From contig JAGLCZ010000799.1 in assembly GCA_023145975.1 (NCBI GenBank), positions 1-8,542 on the forward strand: a stretch of 8,542 bases of DNA, in the 5' to 3' direction. Numbering within the stretch: position 1 is the first letter of the stretch; every line of letters starts with the position of its first letter. Positions 6,726 through 8,542 of this stretch are shown here, one piece after another. Below the pieces are notes generated by a model. It did not search any database, was not told the DNA's origin, and saw only the letters and a program-made list of their open reading frames with translations. This DNA comes from Candidatus Hydrogenedentota bacterium (lineage in GTDB: Bacteria > Hydrogenedentota > Hydrogenedentia > Hydrogenedentales > CAITNO01). The position numbers and the translations under genes are program-made.

Positions 6726-7331
6726 TTACAGTACGGTAAATTGTGCCTGAGAAGATATGGCGGATCTGGAAGTACGTACGGTAGTAACGATTGTATATTG
6801 TCCCGGATTAAGATTACTGGGAAGACGGATGGGCTGGGAGCTTACCCAGGTACCATCATCCCGCGTAAAATTGTGGGTGGAGATATCTGCAATCATGCGA
6901 TCCCCCTGCTTGAGAGAACGCTGTTCGCTGACCTGTATGCCTGCTGCTGCGCCCAGAAGTGCATATTGTATGCTTGCATCTGCCATTTCGCCGGGCCGTA
7001 CCGTTGCAGGTAATACTTCGGTACGCTCCAAAGTGAGCATTTCACCCTGGACAGGGGTGTAGTTATAGGCAGTTTCTGTTTCAGCTTTACTGCGCATACG
7101 CCGTGCCTTAATATCGTGGGCAATAAGTCCGCCTACCCCGCCGATAACTCCGCCAATAGCGGCGCCTTCCAAAGCATGACCGCTTTGAGCGCCAATAATA
7201 CCGCCTGCTACCGCGCCTAGTCCGGCACCCAATCCCCCTGCCTGTCCATAGGTTTCACAACCGCTGGTTACCAAGCCCAAACACACGGTCAATACCAATG
7301 ATATCCATAAGGCAGAACGTTTATTCATCAT
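6726..7331 (-). CDS. Glycine-zipper envelope lipoprotein
   Basis: The 201-residue product begins with a basic N-terminus, a hydrophobic stretch (about 8-21) and VTSGC with C25 as the probable lipidated cysteine, a slightly off-consensus lipobox. A glycine zipper follows (29-71) with repeated Gly at 2-4 residue steps, interrupted by a polar loop near 49-55, as in 17-kDa surface antigen and OmpA-like glycine-zipper proteins that insert hairpins into membranes. After a basic linker (74-80), residues 88-201 look beta-rich and end in LPSNLNPGQYTIVTTV and a final beta strand, as in Ig-like sandwich domains. AGGAGA (7338-7343) is six bases before the first ATG; a second in-frame ATG follows at once. 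It is the only gene here transcribed toward the origin. Its exact role is unknown; envelope stress or structure is likely. Confidence 0.85.
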   Translation of the reverse strand: MMNKRSALWISLVLTVCLGLVTSGCETYGQAGGLGAGLGAVAGGIIGAQSGHALEGAAIGGVIGGVGGLIAHDIKARRMRSKAETETAYNYTPVQGEMLTLERTEVLPATVRPGEMADASIQYALLGAAAGIQVSEQRSLKQGDRMIADISTHNFTRDDGTWVSSQPIRLPSNLNPGQYTIVTTVRTSRSAISSQAQFTVL

Positions 7332-7347
7332 TACTGGTCTCCTGTGC

Positions 7348-7362
7348 GGCAGTAATACTGCC
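7348..7362. promoter_or_regulatory. Palindrome in the leader of the lipoprotein gene
   Basis: GGCAGTA and TACTGCC are perfect 7-base arms around a single base. The site lies 17 bases before the lipoprotein start and directly beside a second AGGAGG-like sequence (7361-7366, minus strand). It could be an operator, or a small hairpin (5-base stem and 5-base loop) that affects access to the ribosome binding site. Confidence 0.5.
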
Positions 7363-7404
7363 TCCTTGTTGTTAAATCAAATTCATTCTGTAAGCGCATA
7401 GTCT

Positions 7405-7422
7405 TATATCTTCAGAGATATA
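7405..7422. repeat. Inverted repeat in the lipoprotein/sigma intergenic region
   Basis: TATATCT (7405-7411) and AGATATA (7416-7422) are perfect 7-base arms with a 4-base spacer (TCAG). The 306-base region between the divergent lipoprotein and sigma factor genes must contain both promoters, and this could be a regulator site for either. I could not identify a convincing promoter pair for either gene. Confidence 0.4.
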
Positions 7423-7465
7423 GACGATGTACGGAGGTTTTATATTCATTTATCCCGTTACGCAG

Positions 7466-7594
7466 ATAGTATGACATAGTATGCTGTATAGCAGCAAAAT
7501 TAAAGGAACGTTTTGGTGCAGCGAGGCATTCCTGTTTCATTACGGCAATCGAGCAGGGAATAAAATAGGGGTCAAGCAGGTATACGATAGTATG
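7466..7594 (+). repeat. Three copies of ATAGTATG upstream of the sigma factor gene
   Basis: ATAGTATG occurs at 7466-7473, 7476-7483 and 7587-7594. The first two are exactly 10 bases apart, about one helical turn. Each contains TAGTAT, which resembles a -10 element, but no good -35 was found at the right distance. Confidence 0.4.
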
Positions 7595-7637
7595 CCATTT
7601 AGGGTTTCAAAGGACTATTTACGGAATATGTTACAAT

Positions 7638-8309
7638 GTGACGCTGTCAATTTACAAAAGAATTGAGGGCGCTCTGTTAACTTTTCCTGATGGGAGTACG
7701 TTTTTAAAAGTGCAACATAAACATTCATCTAAATTTGAATCGCTGGACGATAATGCGCTTGCACTTGCTTTTCAATCAGGTGATTTAAGTGCTTTTGATG
7801 AGATTGTGAAGCGGTATCAGGGACGTGTGTATGCAGCAGGTTACCGCATTACCGGTAATCGCGAGGATGCGCTTGATGTAGCCCAGGAATCGTTGATGAA
7901 GGCGTATAAAAAAATCAACGCCTGGAAGCCTACTGGAACGTTCCTATCCTGGTTACTGCGCTTGACTACCAATACGGCTATAGACCATGTACGCAGCCGC
8001 AATCGTCGTCGTCAAGAAAGACTGGATGATGCATTCCGCAACAAAAGCGAAAGGGCGCCTGTCGAACCAACGGTTATTGATACGGAAGATGCCGTATACG
8101 CGAACGAGATCGATGCGCGTATACGTGCGTCATTGGTGGTGTTATCACGTATGCAGCGAACTGTGTTTATGTTGCGCCATTTTGAAGGGTTTGCTATTGC
8201 TGATATAGCGGCAGATTTAGGATGTAGTGATGGTAGTGTCAAAGTACACCTCTTTCGCGCTGTGAGAAAGCTTCGCAAAGAGTTAGAAGATTTTCGTTTG
8301 AATCGGTAG
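7638..8309 (+). CDS. ECF-type RNA polymerase sigma factor (sigma-70 family)
   Basis: The product is 223 residues from a GTG at 7638. Sigma region 2 covers about 52-122, with SAFDEIVKRY (51-60), the region 2.2 helix ending DVAQESLMKAY (80-90) and the promoter-melting part TFLSWLLRLTTNTAIDHVR (101-119). A variable linker (about 123-158) leads to region 4 (160-215), whose helix-turn-helix IADIAADLGCSDGSVKVHLF (187-206) would bind the -35 element. Region 3 is absent, as expected for extracytoplasmic-function sigma factors. The start is uncertain: GTG at 7638 has only a distant GGA, and a second in-frame GTG at 7710 (residue 25) has GGGAG 13 bases upstream. The shorter form of 199 residues is closer to family length. 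A further gene starts 92 bases downstream and could be its partner regulator. The signal it responds to is unknown. Confidence 0.9.
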   Translation: MTLSIYKRIEGALLTFPDGSTFLKVQHKHSSKFESLDDNALALAFQSGDLSAFDEIVKRYQGRVYAAGYRITGNREDALDVAQESLMKAYKKINAWKPTGTFLSWLLRLTTNTAIDHVRSRNRRRQERLDDAFRNKSERAPVEPTVIDTEDAVYANEIDARIRASLVVLSRMQRTVFMLRHFEGFAIADIAADLGCSDGSVKVHLFRAVRKLRKELEDFRLNR

Positions 8310-8401
8310 TATAGTTTTGGTGTAGGGACAGCTTACTGTTATCTGTCTGGATTGTTTGTGGATGATGTGGCATAGACAGCTGTAATGGAGTAGTGATTGT
8401 T

Positions 8402-8542
8402 ATGTTGGTACATTTTTTTTCCCCGTTGCGCAGGTTACGCTTGTGGCGTATACGCAGGGTTGCAGGTGCGTTGATGGTCAAGGCAGCGTATGAACCGCTT
8501 GAGGACAGTGAACGTTTTCTCCTGGAATCTCTTTGCAAAAAA
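8402..8542 (+). CDS. Unrecognised protein, N-terminal 47 residues (cut by window edge)
   Basis: An open frame starts at ATG 8402 with GGAG (8387-8390) 11 bases upstream and runs off the window after 47 codons. An in-frame GTG at 8393 is too close to the GGAG to be the start. The first part is strongly basic and hydrophobic (FFSPLRRLRLWRIRRVAG, residues 5-22), followed by an acidic-amphipathic segment (EPLEDSERFLLESLCKK, 31-47). The position just after an ECF sigma gene suggests an anti-sigma factor or other product of the same operon. The segment with a cysteine near residue 45 is loosely like the start of a zinc-finger anti-sigma domain. There is too little sequence to decide, and the family is not recognised. 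Confidence 0.5.
   Translation, partial: MLVHFFSPLRRLRLWRIRRVAGALMVKAAYEPLEDSERFLLESLCKK

Noticed and set aside
7504..7533. AGGAA/TTCCT inverted repeat with GGAAC, resembling an ECF -35 element
   Set aside because: No matching -10 element was found at 16-17 bases, and 5-base arms with a 20-base spacer are weak evidence.
7481..7666. 61-codon plus-strand frame before the sigma factor
   Set aside because: It starts inside a repeat, lacks a ribosome binding site, overlaps the sigma gene start and has no family likeness.
8357..8365. DnaA-box-like TGTGGATGA between the sigma factor and the last gene
   Set aside because: A single one-mismatch site far from the cluster is expected by chance.
8239..8538. 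99-codon minus-strand frame at the right end
   Set aside because: It is opposite the end of the sigma gene and the start of the next gene; low-complexity sequence without motifs.
1..8542. Defence system, phage, transposon, CRISPR array or RNA gene
   Set aside because: I saw no transposase, integrase, nuclease or repeat-spacer pattern, and no tRNA- or rRNA-like sequence; the genes are housekeeping and metabolic.

Overview
The window is a bacterial chromosomal segment that appears to contain the replication origin (oriC), set directly upstream of dnaN. About 790 bases without a convincing gene (943-1732) carry seven exact DnaA boxes in both orientations and several near matches. They also carry a run of DnaA box, GC cluster and DnaA-trio that ends beside dnaN, with the same layout as the basal unwinding element known from Bacillus subtilis. 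The left neighbour of the origin is not dnaA but a gene for a GH38 alpha-mannosidase, transcribed away from the origin and cut by the window edge. The organism is not identified. A lipoprotein with a glycine zipper suggests a Gram-negative type envelope. The separation of dnaN from dnaA, the GH38 enzyme and moderate base composition (AT-rich near the origin, richer in GC to the right) would fit a polysaccharide-using lineage such as the PVC group or relatives, but this is a guess.

Layout: 1-942 (minus) GH38 alpha-mannosidase, N-terminal 314 residues. 943-1732 oriC with promoters for both flanking genes. 1733-2848 dnaN (sliding clamp). 2849-3038 intergenic, with a good sigma-70 type promoter and a 16-bp palindrome where transcription should start. 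3039-5441 fadN-like fusion of 3-hydroxyacyl-CoA dehydrogenase and enoyl-CoA hydratase. 5463-6629 fadA-like thiolase. 6666-6703 strong intrinsic terminator between convergent units. 6726-7331 (minus) glycine-zipper lipoprotein. 7332-7637 divergent regulatory region with short repeats. 7638-8309 ECF-type sigma factor. 8402-8542 start of an unrecognised gene that follows the sigma factor.

How the parts work together: the clamp gene lies beside the origin and has a DnaA box in its leader, so clamp synthesis may respond to DnaA. fadN and fadA, separated by 21 bases, form a beta-oxidation operon covering hydration, dehydrogenation and thiolysis. The acyl-CoA dehydrogenase that B. subtilis has as the third gene of fadNAE is not here, because a terminator follows fadA. 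The palindrome at the operon promoter is the obvious candidate for a fatty-acid-responsive repressor. All genes except the lipoprotein run away from the origin, co-directional with replication. I found no mobile element, CRISPR array, tRNA or rRNA, and no clearly new multi-gene system. The best material for a second look is the origin architecture and the operator-like palindromes.
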